Source of the DNA: JBDTGE01 sp050742975
GTDB taxonomy: Bacteria > Actinomycetota > Actinomycetes > Mycobacteriales > Jatrophihabitantaceae
DNA length: 24,625 nt
Direction of reading: 5' to 3'
Assembly (NCBI GenBank): GCA_050742975.1
Contig: JBOGDQ010000062.1
Span: 1 to 24,625, forward strand
Shown piece by piece: positions 1 through 8,635 of the stretch; positions within the stretch are counted from its first letter, which is position 1, and every line of letters starts with the position of its first letter. The notes under the pieces were generated by a model. The model did no database searches, was not told the DNA's origin, and was given only the letters and a program-made list of their open reading frames with translations. A program made the translations under genes and the position numbers.

Positions 1-1184
1 CCGTCCGCACCGCGTTCGGCGGGCCGGCGGTAGACCGGGCCGGCGGCCGCCGAACCGGGCGGGATGTCCACTACCACCTGGCCGCGCCAGGTCATGACCA
101 GCCGGCCGGTGCCGGTCACCTCGCCGATGACCGCGGCCCGGACGTCCCACTTGGCGCACACGTCCAGGAACCGGCCGACCTGGCCCGGCTCGACCACGGC
201 CATCATGCGTTCCTGGGACTCGCTCATCAAGATCTCCGGCGGCCCCAGCGAGGAGTCGCGGAGCGGCACCGCGTCCAGCTCGATCCGCATGCCGCCGGTG
301 CCGGCCGCGGCCAGCTCGGTGGTGGCGCAGGCCACCCCGGCCGCGCCCAGGTCCTGGATGCCCACCACGAGTCCGGCCGCGTACAGCTCCAGGCAGCACT
401 CGACCAGCAGCTTCTCCATGAACGGATCGCCGACCTGGACGCTGGGCCGTTTACCCGCGGCGCCGGAGGCCGCGAAGGACGCGCTGGCCAGCACCTACGC
501 CCCGCCCACGCCGTCCGGGCCGGTGGTGGAGCCGAACAGGATGACCTTGTTCCCCGGACCGTGGGCCGCGGCCACCTGCAGGTCATCGTGCCGCATCACG
601 CCCACGCACAGCGCGTTGACCAGAGGGTTTCCCGCGTAGCAGGGATCTAAGTCGAGCTCGCCGCCGATGTTAGGCAGGCCCAGGCAGTTGCCGTAGGACG
701 AGATGCCGCCGACCACGCCGGGCAGCACCCGCCGGGTGTCGGGCGCGGCCGCGGGCCCGAACCGCAGCGCGTCGAGCACCGCCACCGGCCGGGCGCCCAT
801 GGCCAGGATGTCGCGCACGATGCCGCCCACCCCGGTGGCCGCGCCCTGGTGCGGTTCGACGTAGGACGGGTGGTTGTGCGACTCGATCTTGAACGTGACC
901 GCCCAGCCGCCGCCCACGTCGACCACGCCGGCGTTCTCGCCCATGCCGACGAGCAGTGCGTCGGTCCGCGGCGCCTTTTCGGCGAACTGCTTCAGGTGCA
1001 CGCGCGAGGACTTGTAGGAGCAGTGCTCGCTCCACATCACCGAGTAGATCGCCAGCTCTGAGCTGGTGGGACGCCGGCCCAGGATCTCCCGGATCCGCGC
1101 GTACTCGTCCGGCGCGAGGCCCAGCTCGGCGTACGGCTGCGGCTGCTCGGGCGTGCGCGCCGCGGTCTCGACGGTGTCGATCAC
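1..1184 (-). pseudogene. purL: FGAM synthase large subunit PurL, 5' part, interrupted by an in-frame TAG; runs off the left edge
   Basis: PurL uses glutamine-derived ammonia and ATP to turn FGAR into FGAM, in a complex with PurQ and PurS in the cytoplasm. From the GTG at 1184, residues 51-60 give the family motif WSEHCSYKSS (catalytic His54). The Mg/ATP segment ESHNHPSYVEPHQGAATG follows. The frame stops at a TAG (complement of 495-497, codon 230) inside GPDGVGGA-stop-VLASASF, where homologues have Ser or Thr; a TCG to TAG change explains it. Beyond the TAG the same frame stays open for 164 codons to the edge and reads as normal PurL (GDPFMEKLL, VVGIQDLGAAGVACATTELA, ILMSESQERMMAVVEP). The rest is therefore intact and not frameshifted. 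The codon after TAG is GTG, so reinitiation is conceivable. It could be a true nonsense mutation, a sequencing error or a suppressed stop. Family call is certain; functional status is not. Confidence 0.93.
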
Positions 1185-1203
1185 GCCGCGTCCTCGGTGG
1201 CGG

Positions 1204-1881
<678 letters not shown>

Positions 1882-1897
1882 CGGGTCAGGGTACCGG

Positions 1898-2128
1898 TCA
1901 GCGGTGGACGGTGAAGTTCTCGATCACCGGGTTCGCGAGCAGGGTGTCGGCGATCTTGGCGACGGCCTCGTCGTCGACGCTGTCGTCGACCTCGAGCTCG
2001 AAGTGCTTGCCCTGGCGGACGGCGCTGACTCCCGACACCCCGAGCCGGCCGAGCGCACCGACGATGGCCTGGCCCTGGGGGTCCAGGATCTCCGGCTTGA
2101 GCACGACGTCGACGACCACGCGGGCCAC
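1898..2128 (-). CDS. purS: FGAM synthase subunit PurS
   Basis: PurS is the small dimeric subunit that bridges PurQ and PurL in the three-part FGAM synthase. The 76-residue length is typical. The sequence MARVVVDVVLKPEILDPQGQ, then LGVSGVSAVRQGKHFELEVDD, and the ending NPVIENFTVHR match the family along its whole length. The GTG start is preceded by AGGAG at 6-nt spacing, which settles it. It is the first gene of the leftward purS-purQ-purL operon. A TAGGCTGG box about 60 bp upstream on the same strand could be the -10. purC, often next to purS in actinobacteria, is 8.7 kb away here. Confidence 0.96.
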   Translation of the reverse strand: MARVVVDVVLKPEILDPQGQAIVGALGRLGVSGVSAVRQGKHFELEVDDSVDDEAVAKIADTLLANPVIENFTVHR

Positions 2129-2277
2129 GGCAACTCCTGGGTGTTGATGAGAACGGTCTTGATGGGGACGGACGGCGCGCCCAGCCTAGTAGCGCGCGAT
2201 CACATCGTCCGGCAGAAGGCGGTCACCGCCTCGGCGTCGTTCGCCCGGATCAGCGCGACCAGCGCGCGCCGCGGAGC

Positions 2278-2306
2278 CTGACCACCGCCGCCCGGTTCCG
2301 TACGAT
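2278..2306 (+). promoter_or_regulatory. Candidate promoter of the glycerophosphotransferase gene
   Basis: CTGACC (2278-2283) and TACGAT (2301-2306) are 17 bp apart, a good fit to a housekeeping actinobacterial promoter. Transcription would begin near 2313, exactly at an ATG that opens a 13-codon leader frame. This is pattern matching only. Confidence 0.4.
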
Positions 2307-2312
2307 CCGTGA

Positions 2313-2354
2313 ATGCTCTCCGCATCGCCGGCGCTCGGCGAGCTCAGCGACTGA
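2313..2354 (+). CDS. Possible 13-codon leader peptide upstream of the glycerophosphotransferase gene
   Basis: ATG at 2313 reads MLSASPALGELSD and stops with TGA at 2352-2354, one base before the ATG of the next gene at 2356. The ATG lies 6 nt after the candidate -10 TACGAT, so the transcript would be leaderless and the short frame could couple translation into the large gene. There is no homology evidence, and an open frame of this size can arise by chance. Confidence 0.25.
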   Translation: MLSASPALGELSD

Positions 2355-2355
2355 C

Positions 2356-5106
2356 ATGGCCGCCTTCACCTTCGCGACCGGCAACGCCCGGGGGCTGCGC
2401 CGCCTGCCGCTGTACCTGCTCGGTGCGGTCGCGACGCTGCTCATCCCGCGCACCGACCGGATCTGGGCCTTCGGCTCCGGGATCGGCCCGGGCGAGGGCG
2501 CGCTACCGCTGCTGCGGCTGGCTCGGCAACGGCTCGCGGCTGACGTGCGGCTGGTCTGGCTGGCCGGCTCCGACGACGAACTGGCCCGGGCGCGCAGTCT
2601 CGGCTTGGACACCGTGTCCAAGCTGAGCGCGCGCGGCTTCTGGCTGACCGCCCGCGCGCGCGTCCTGGTGGTCACGCACGGGCAGGGCGACGTCAACCGC
2701 TACGGCGCGCGCGGCGGGCTGCTCGTCCAGCTCTGGCACGGCATCCCCCTGAAGAAGCTGCACCTGGACTCGCCGGCCGCGCTCAGCACGCCGGGACGGC
2801 TGCGCCGCGCGGTGCTCGTCCGGGGCTTCCGCGCCGTCGGCCGCCAGATCAGCCTGTTCCCGGTCTCGTCCGAACGGCTCGTCGCCCGCATCGCCGGCGC
2901 GTTCGGCGTCGCACCCGAGCGGGTCGTCGTCACCGGCGATCCCCGCGACGACGTGCTGCTGCGGGGATCGGCCGACCAGCGGCGCGCGGACGCGCGGGCG
3001 CTGCTTGAGGCGGCGCTCGGCCCGATCCCGCCGTCGGCCGCCGTCGTCATGTACGCACCCACCTGGCGCGACGGCGACACCGACCCGGCCACGCCTGATT
3101 CGCAGACCTGGGACGAGCTCGCGGAATGGCTCCAGCGGGCCGACGCGTTCCTGATCGTGCGCAGCCACCCGCTGGGCCGCGGCAGCTACGACGGCGGCCC
3201 CGAGCGGTCACCGCGGATCCGGCTGCTCGACGCAACGATGCTGGCCGACCTCACGCCGACCCTGCCGGCCGTCGACCACCTCGTCACCGACTACTCGTCG
3301 ACGGCCTACGACTTCTCACTCGTCGACGGCACGACGGTCTTCCTGGCCGCGGACGTCACCAGCTACGTCGACTCCCGCGGCCTGTACGAGCCGTACTGGA
3401 CGTTCACCGGCGACCGGCACGTGGCGACGTGGCAGCACGCGATCGAACTGCTCGACGAGCTGGTGCGCGGTGACGCCGACGCGGTGGCGACCGCCCGCGC
3501 GCACGCCCGCTGGCTGCGCGAGGAGCACTTCGACCACCTCGACGGGCGGGCCACCGAGCGCGTGCTCGCCGAGATCCGTAGGCTGCTCGGTCAGCCGGTC
3601 CCGCCGCCTCCGGCTCCGCGTCGTCGCCCGACCGTGACGGCCATTCGGATCGAATCCGACCGGCTGCTGCTGACGATCGAGGCCGGTGACGTCGAGATCC
3701 GGTCGGCGTATCTCGACGGCCCACGAGGTCGCGTCGAGGCCACGATGTACGCGAGCGACGGGGCCGTGCAGCTCGAGTTCGGGCTGCTCGTCACCCGATG
3801 GGGGACCGCCGACCTGGCCCTGCCGTCCGGGGACTACCGGCTCACGCTGCTGACGACGGCCGCGACGACGCGCGTGGATGTCGCGGTGGCGCAGCTGCCA
3901 TCCGCTTTGCACGAGTCATTCCGCGCCGGCGCGGACGACGACGGCGGCGGGCTGGTGCTGCGCATCGAAGCGCCGCTGGCCGACGACGAGCGGGGCGCCG
4001 CGGCCCAGCGCGCGCTGCGGCTGCGTTACGCGCTGTCGGTCGTCAGGCCGGAGAGCGCCGTCTACTTCGAGAGCTTCTACGGCCGGACCGCGTCGGACAA
4101 CCCGGCCGCCATCGATCGCGCGCTGGCCCGGCTCCGCCCCGACGTGCGCCGTTACTGGAGCGTCGCCGACCGGTCCATCGCGGTCCCGGACGGCGCGATC
4201 CCGGTCGTCGAGGGCAGCCGCGAGTGGTGGCGGGTGCGTGCCGCCGCCCGCGCGTACGTGATCAACGACTGGCTGCGCGGGACGCACCGCCCGCGCCGCG
4301 GGCAGCGGGTGCTGCAAACCTGGCACGGGACGATGCTCAAACGGCTGGCGCTGGACCGTCCGAACACCACGCCGCGCACCCGGTTCGCGACCAGGCGGCA
4401 GTCCCGGTGGTGGACGGCAATGCTCGCGCAGAACGACTACAGCGCAACGATCTTCCGCACGTCGTACGCGTTCGACGGCCCGATCTGGCCGACCGGTTAC
4501 CCGCGCAACGACGTCCTCACCGATCCGGACCGCGCGGGAGAGGTGCGGCGGCTGCTCGGCATCGACGACGACGCCCGGATCGTGCTGTACGCGCCGACCT
4601 GGCGCGACGACCGGACCGAGCTCGTCGACCACCTAGAGCTGGCCAGGTTCGCGGCCGACCTGCCGCCCGGGCAGCTGCTGCTGGTGCGCGGGCACTCACG
4701 CACGCTCGGCCACGGCCGCGAGCTGCAGGGCGAGCGGCTGCTCGACGTGACCGGCTACCCCGACGTCGCCGAGCTGATGCTGATCGCCGACGTGCTGGTG
4801 ACCGACTACTCGTCGGTGATGTTCGACTTCGCCTCGACCGGCAAGCCGCTGGTGTTCTTCACGCCCGATCTGGCCCACTACACCGAGGTGCTGCGCGGGT
4901 TCTACTTCGACCTGACGGTCGACGCGCCGGGGCCGCTGGTCCTGACGCCGGCGCAGCTGCAGGCAGCACTGCGCGACCTCCAGCGAACTGCGCGCAGCTA
5001 CGCCGCGCGCTATGCGGCGTGGCAGGCGAGGTTCACGCCGTGCGACGACGGCAAGGCCGCCGAGCGTGTCGTCCAGCGCATGATCGACGAGGGCTGGCTC
5101 GGCTAG
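2356..5106 (+). CDS. Two-domain CDP-glycerol glycerophosphotransferase family protein (TagF/TagB-like)
   Basis: Members transfer glycerol (or ribitol) phosphate from CDP-alditol to teichoic-acid-like wall polymers at the inner face of the membrane. The 916-residue protein holds two full copies of the catalytic domain. Copy one spans roughly residues 30-410 with LWHGIPLKKL (near 126), YAPTWRDGD (232) and VTDYSSTAYDF (310). Copy two spans roughly 540-916 with TWHGTMLKRL (655), YAPTWRDDRTE (744) and VTDYSSVMFDFASTGKPLVFF (815). The WHG histidine, the catalytic base in TagF, is kept in both. A beta-rich linker (about 430-520) separates them. No signal peptide is visible; a hydrophobic stretch near residues 17-31 may aid membrane contact. 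Typical TagF has one such domain, so this is a fusion or internal duplication. The acceptor and alditol cannot be told from sequence. Confidence 0.9.
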   Translation: MAAFTFATGNARGLRRLPLYLLGAVATLLIPRTDRIWAFGSGIGPGEGALPLLRLARQRLAADVRLVWLAGSDDELARARSLGLDTVSKLSARGFWLTARARVLVVTHGQGDVNRYGARGGLLVQLWHGIPLKKLHLDSPAALSTPGRLRRAVLVRGFRAVGRQISLFPVSSERLVARIAGAFGVAPERVVVTGDPRDDVLLRGSADQRRADARALLEAALGPIPPSAAVVMYAPTWRDGDTDPATPDSQTWDELAEWLQRADAFLIVRSHPLGRGSYDGGPERSPRIRLLDATMLADLTPTLPAVDHLVTDYSSTAYDFSLVDGTTVFLAADVTSYVDSRGLYEPYWTFTGDRHVATWQHAIELLDELVRGDADAVATARAHARWLREEHFDHLDGRATERVLAEIRRLLGQPVPPPPAPRRRPTVTAIRIESDRLLLTIEAGDVEIRSAYLDGPRGRVEATMYASDGAVQLEFGLLVTRWGTADLALPSGDYRLTLLTTAATTRVDVAVAQLPSALHESFRAGADDDGGGLVLRIEAPLADDERGAAAQRALRLRYALSVVRPESAVYFESFYGRTASDNPAAIDRALARLRPDVRRYWSVADRSIAVPDGAIPVVEGSREWWRVRAAARAYVINDWLRGTHRPRRGQRVLQTWHGTMLKRLALDRPNTTPRTRFATRRQSRWWTAMLAQNDYSATIFRTSYAFDGPIWPTGYPRNDVLTDPDRAGEVRRLLGIDDDARIVLYAPTWRDDRTELVDHLELARFAADLPPGQLLLVRGHSRTLGHGRELQGERLLDVTGYPDVAELMLIADVLVTDYSSVMFDFASTGKPLVFFTPDLAHYTEVLRGFYFDLTVDAPGPLVLTPAQLQAALRDLQRTARSYAARYAAWQARFTPCDDGKAAERVVQRMIDEGWLG

Positions 5107-5171
5107 GTTCGGGCCGGCTCGACGAGGGCCGGCTCGGCGGCGGCGAGCGGCGGCTCGACGAACGGCGAGCG

Positions 5172-6215
5172 TCAGCTCGTCGCCCGCGCACGTGAGGTGT
5201 CGACCGAGTCGCGCGCACCGCGTAGTGCGCCCAGCACGAACCCGGCGCCCCAGGCGTAGTGCATCGTCGCGAGCACCAGGCAGTAACGGCCGCGGTCGGC
5301 GGTCGAGCCGCTACTGCCCGCCGCGACGGCCGCGAGCAGCGCGAGGTAGGCGACCGGCCCGGCTGCGACCCCGGCCGCCAGCCAGGGCAGCCACGCGGCG
5401 CTCACTCCCGCCGCGGCGACGGGGACGAGCACGACCGCGGCGCCGGTCGCGACCACGAGCACGGGCGGCGCGAAGAACCGGGCCGAGTTGCGGTGGTGCA
5501 GCCGGCGCACCAGCTCGCCGCGCCAGACACCCGTCGCGAAGAACTGGCGCAGCAAGGACTTCCACGTGCTGCGCGGCCAGTAGTTCACGCGCAGCGTCGG
5601 GTCCAGCCAGACCAGGTGGCCGGCCTGGCGCATCCGGTGGTTGAGCTCCCAGTCCTCGCCACGGCGCAGCGACTCGTCGAAGTACCCGATCTCGGCGAGC
5701 ACCTCCTTGCGCATCACACCGAGGTAGGCCGACTCCGCCTCGCCGGCCGGCTCGTCCGCGCTGTGGTAGACCCCGCCGCCGAGCCCGAGCCGGCTGTTGT
5801 ACGCGCGCGCCACCGCAGCCTGCAGGCCCGGCTCGCCGACCGCGACCATGATCCCGCCGACGTTCGCGGCACCCTCGCGCAGCAGCGTGCTCACGGCGCG
5901 GCGGGTGTACGCGGCCGGCAGTTCGGTGTGCGCGTCGACGCGGACGATCACCGGGTTCGTGCAGGCGCGGATGGCCAGGTTCAGCCCGATCGGGATGTCG
6001 GTGCCCGGGTTCTCGACCGTCTGGATGCGCGGGTCCTCGCGCTGCAGCCTGGCGACGACCTCGTTCGTCGCGTCCGTCGACGGGCCGAGCGCGAGGACGA
6101 CCTCGGTCGGGCCCGGGTAGTCCTGCGCCAGGATGCTGGCGACGGCCGACTCGACGTAGCCGGCCTCGTTCAGCACCGGCATCACGTATGACACGCCGGG
6201 CAGCTCAGCGCTCAT
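5172..6215 (-). CDS. Family 2 glycosyltransferase, ExoA-like, with C-terminal membrane segments
   Basis: This is a GT-A fold inverting glycosyltransferase that probably adds a sugar to a lipid-linked wall or exopolysaccharide precursor at the cytoplasmic membrane face. The N-terminal part has SYVMPVLNEAGYVESAVASIL, the aspartate motif VRVDAHTELP (DxD position) and the acceptor-side GEDWELNHRMRQAGH. Residues from about 245 form two to three hydrophobic helices rich in Ala and Val, as in ExoA-type succinoglycan glycosyltransferases. The start ATG at 6215 precedes the first beta strand; no strong Shine-Dalgarno is seen. It ends 65 bp from the converging glycerophosphotransferase gene and follows the nucleotidyltransferase gene on the same strand, so these two may be co-transcribed. 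The donor sugar is unknown. Confidence 0.88.
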   Translation of the reverse strand: MSAELPGVSYVMPVLNEAGYVESAVASILAQDYPGPTEVVLALGPSTDATNEVVARLQREDPRIQTVENPGTDIPIGLNLAIRACTNPVIVRVDAHTELPAAYTRRAVSTLLREGAANVGGIMVAVGEPGLQAAVARAYNSRLGLGGGVYHSADEPAGEAESAYLGVMRKEVLAEIGYFDESLRRGEDWELNHRMRQAGHLVWLDPTLRVNYWPRSTWKSLLRQFFATGVWRGELVRRLHHRNSARFFAPPVLVVATGAAVVLVPVAAAGVSAAWLPWLAAGVAAGPVAYLALLAAVAAGSSGSTADRGRYCLVLATMHYAWGAGFVLGALRGARDSVDTSRARATS

Positions 6216-6316
6216 CGAAGGCCGTCAGTCGACGGTGTCGGAGTTGGTTCGCGTGAACGCATGGTCGAGCTGTCGGTGTCGACCGCGCACCGGTAGCTCA
6301 CGTTGTGATGCCGCTG

Positions 6317-7030
6317 TCATCGCAGCAGGCCCGTCCGGTCGCGCAGGCTCTGGTTGGCGCGCGCCAGGTCCTCCGGCGTGTCCACCTCGACCGCGGACAG
6401 GTCGGAGATGTCCAGGGCCGCGAACCGCAACCCGTTTCGCTCGATCGCCAGCTCGATGCCGCGCTCGAAGTAGTCCTGGTCGTCGACGTCGTCCAGCCGC
6501 GCGATCAGCGCGGCCTTGTCCGCGGCCGAGACGAAGTTCAGGCCGACCGCCTCGCCCAGTGCGGACTGCGCGGTCTTGGACAGGTCGCGGATCCAGCCGT
6601 CGGCGTCGACGGTGTACTTGACCTCCTCGTCGCCGACGGATGCGGTGTTGACCGCGACGAACGACTGCTCGCTCGCGATCATCGGCGCGGCCCGGTCGAG
6701 GACCGCTCGCTCGAAGACAACGTCACCGTTCATCCAGAGCACGCCGCCCTCGTTCGTGGCCCGCAGCCCACGTAGCAGGCTCTTGGAGGTGTTGGTCTCG
6801 TCGTACGCCTCGTTGTAGACGAACACCTGCTCGGGGTGAGCTTCGAGGATCATCTCCAGCTTGAAGCCGACGACGACGTAGACCTGCGCGCCGGGCAGCA
6901 CCGCGGCGAGATGGTCGAGTTGGTGGCCGTGGATGGTGCGCCCGTCGTGCATCGGGGTGAGCGGCTTGGGATGCGGGCGGCCGAGCCTGGTTCCGCGTCC
7001 GGCCGCGAGGATGACGACCTGTTCTCTCAT
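6317..7030 (-). CDS. Nucleotidyltransferase of the LicC-like / COG1213 group
   Basis: The family joins CTP or another NTP to a phosphorylated alcohol, sugar or choline-like group. The nucleotide-binding signature VVILAAGRGTRLGRPHPKPL is at the N-terminus, followed by YNEAYDETNTSKSLLRGL and the metal-binding GDVVFE. The C-terminal part (EVDTPEDLARANQSL) is also typical. I chose the ATG at 7030 (237 residues) because it leads straight into the first strand; a GTG at 7039 would add three residues. No Shine-Dalgarno is clear for either. It lies upstream of the ExoA-like gene and near a CDP-glycerol polymerase homologue. It could therefore make the CDP-activated donor for that enzyme, but phosphocholine or sugar phosphate are equally open. 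It is divergent from the LCP gene. Confidence 0.85.
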   Translation of the reverse strand: MREQVVILAAGRGTRLGRPHPKPLTPMHDGRTIHGHQLDHLAAVLPGAQVYVVVGFKLEMILEAHPEQVFVYNEAYDETNTSKSLLRGLRATNEGGVLWMNGDVVFERAVLDRAAPMIASEQSFVAVNTASVGDEEVKYTVDADGWIRDLSKTAQSALGEAVGLNFVSAADKAALIARLDDVDDQDYFERGIELAIERNGLRFAALDISDLSAVEVDTPEDLARANQSLRDRTGLLR

Positions 7031-7198
7031 GACGGGCACCGAGACGGCCGCGGGGCGCTATGCACGAGGCCTGATCCTAGCTTTCGAGCAGATTTGCACC
7101 GTTCTCCGCGTCGGTGCGCCCACACGAGAGGTGCGTCCCCACCGCTCGTTCATCAGTGGACGCTGAAGCGCTCAGCGATTCCGGGGGTCACACGAATG

Positions 7199-7204
7199 TA
7201 ACCT
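7199..7204 (+). promoter_or_regulatory. Candidate -10 box (TAACCT) of the LCP gene, leaderless start
   Basis: TAACCT ends 7 nt before the GTG start at 7212. No Shine-Dalgarno is present, and no good -35 is visible. The spacing would place the transcription start at or next to the GTG. Confidence 0.3.
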
Positions 7205-7211
7205 CCGCGTT

Positions 7212-8624
7212 GTGCCAGCCCATGCTCATGACGGCGCCCGCGCCGGCGGGCAGTACGCGGCAGTGCTCGGCGTCAAGGTCGTCGCCACGGTGATCTCGAC
7301 CGGGCTGCTGCTGGGGTTCGGGTACGGCTGGCAGAAGTACCACGACCTCAACAGCAACCTGACCGTACTGCCGATCGCGAAGGCCACAGCCCCGAGCCAC
7401 CACGACATCGACGGGACCGACCAGAACATCCTCGTCGTCGGCAACGACGACCGCACCGACATGACCGACGCCGAGGTCAAGGCGCTCAAGACCGGGCGCG
7501 ACGGCGGGAGTCTGGCCACCGACACGATGATGCTGGTGCACGTGCCGGCGAACGGCAGCCGGGCGACGCTGATCTCGCTGCCGCGTGACTCGTACGTCCA
7601 CATTCCCGGGTACGGGATGAACAAGCTCAACTCGGCGTACGCGAGCGCGTACACGAACACGAGCGGGACCACCAACCAGAAGCGCGGGGCCGGGGCGACG
7701 CTGCTCGAGCAGACGATCACCAATCTCACCGGTCTGACGATCGACAACTACGTTCAGGTCGACCTGCTCGGCTTCGTCCGGATCAGCAACGCGATCAAGG
7801 GTGTGACGGTGAACCTGTGCCACGCCGTCGACGACCCGCAGTACTCGCACCTGGTGCTGTCGGCGGGCCGCCACTCGCTGCAGGGCGTCACCGCGCTGGA
7901 GTTCGTGCGCCAGCGGCACGGGCTGCCGAACGGCGACATCGATCGGGTCGCCCGGCAGCGTTACTTCCTGACCGCCGCGTTCCGGAAGATCGCCAGTGCC
8001 GGCACGCTGCTCAACCCCGGACGGCTGAACAGCCTCATCGCGGCCGTCGACAAGTCCCTGTACGTCGGTCCGGGATTCAACATCCTCAAGTTCGCCGCGC
8101 AGATCAGCGGCCTGAACGCCGACAACATCGCCGGCAAGACGATCCCGTTCGTCCGCTACGACGACGTGCCGATCAACGGCACCAGCCAGAGCGTCGAGAT
8201 CGTCGACCCGTCGCAGGTGCAGCAGTTCATCATGAACCTGCTGGGCAGCGCGCAGGCGGTCCTCGGCAAGGTCAAGGCGGCCGACCCGAGCACGGTGACC
8301 GTGGACGTCGTCAACGGCGGTCAGCACAGCGGCGCGGCGACCAAGAACGCGACGCTGCTGGACGGCTACGGGTTCCACGCCAAGGTCGACCCGCAGGGCA
8401 CCACCTCGGCGGCCACGACGATCCGGTACGCCGCCGGCATGGAGGCCGCGGCGAAGGCACTGGCCGCGCGGCTGCCCAACGACGTTGTGTTCACGAAGGC
8501 GAGCGTGACAACGCTGACGCTCGTGCTGGGCGCGGACGGCCGCGGGGTGCAGGCGCCGGCCTCGTCCACCTCGACGGCCCCGACCACGCATGCCAAGCCG
8601 CTGGACGCCGGCTGCATCAACTGA
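7212..8624 (+). CDS. LCP (LytR-CpsA-Psr) family phosphotransferase with LytR_C domain
   Basis: LCP enzymes move completed polyprenyl-phosphate-linked glycopolymers (wall teichoic acid, arabinogalactan, capsule) onto peptidoglycan outside the membrane. The 470-residue protein has a short cytoplasmic tail, one transmembrane helix (about residues 19-38), then the LCP core: QNILVVGNDDRTDM, TDTMMLVHVPANGSRATLISLPRDSYVHIPGYG with the pyrophosphate-binding arginine, KLNSAYA, and FVRQRHGLPNGDIDRVARQRYFL. A LytR_C domain follows from about residue 355 (VTVDVVNGGQHSGAA). The GTG at 7212 is the first start in frame and probably leaderless. Neighbouring polymer genes suggest that its substrate is the polymer made by them. 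Its stop codon sits in a small hairpin shared with the gabD2 end. Confidence 0.93.
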   Translation: MPAHAHDGARAGGQYAAVLGVKVVATVISTGLLLGFGYGWQKYHDLNSNLTVLPIAKATAPSHHDIDGTDQNILVVGNDDRTDMTDAEVKALKTGRDGGSLATDTMMLVHVPANGSRATLISLPRDSYVHIPGYGMNKLNSAYASAYTNTSGTTNQKRGAGATLLEQTITNLTGLTIDNYVQVDLLGFVRISNAIKGVTVNLCHAVDDPQYSHLVLSAGRHSLQGVTALEFVRQRHGLPNGDIDRVARQRYFLTAAFRKIASAGTLLNPGRLNSLIAAVDKSLYVGPGFNILKFAAQISGLNADNIAGKTIPFVRYDDVPINGTSQSVEIVDPSQVQQFIMNLLGSAQAVLGKVKAADPSTVTVDVVNGGQHSGAATKNATLLDGYGFHAKVDPQGTTSAATTIRYAAGMEAAAKALAARLPNDVVFTKASVTTLTLVLGADGRGVQAPASSTSTAPTTHAKPLDAGCIN

Positions 8625-8635
8625 CGAGGCGTCAG
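8621..8635. terminator. Hairpin holding both converging stop codons
   Basis: CTGACG-AGG-CGTCAG is a perfect 6-bp stem. The LCP TGA (8622-8624) is in the left arm and the gabD2 stop (complement of 8632-8634) in the right arm. No T-run follows, so a terminator role is inferred from the convergent layout only. Confidence 0.4.

Noticed and set aside
227..586. 119-residue leftward frame in the purL region
   Set aside because: It is out of frame with purL, has Arg/Pro/Ala-rich low-complexity content, and the purL frame itself is open and matches the family.
5107..5171. GGGCCGGCTCG direct repeats between converging genes
   Set aside because: Two short GC-rich copies in a GC-rich genome are weak evidence, with no stable hairpin or stop context.
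3798..5195. 465-residue rightward frame
   Set aside because: It is a GC-driven shadow of the glycerophosphotransferase gene with Arg/Ala/Pro-rich content and no family pattern.
7188..8591. 467-residue leftward frame opposite the LCP gene
   Set aside because: It is antisense shadow; the sense strand matches LCP and LytR_C domains throughout.
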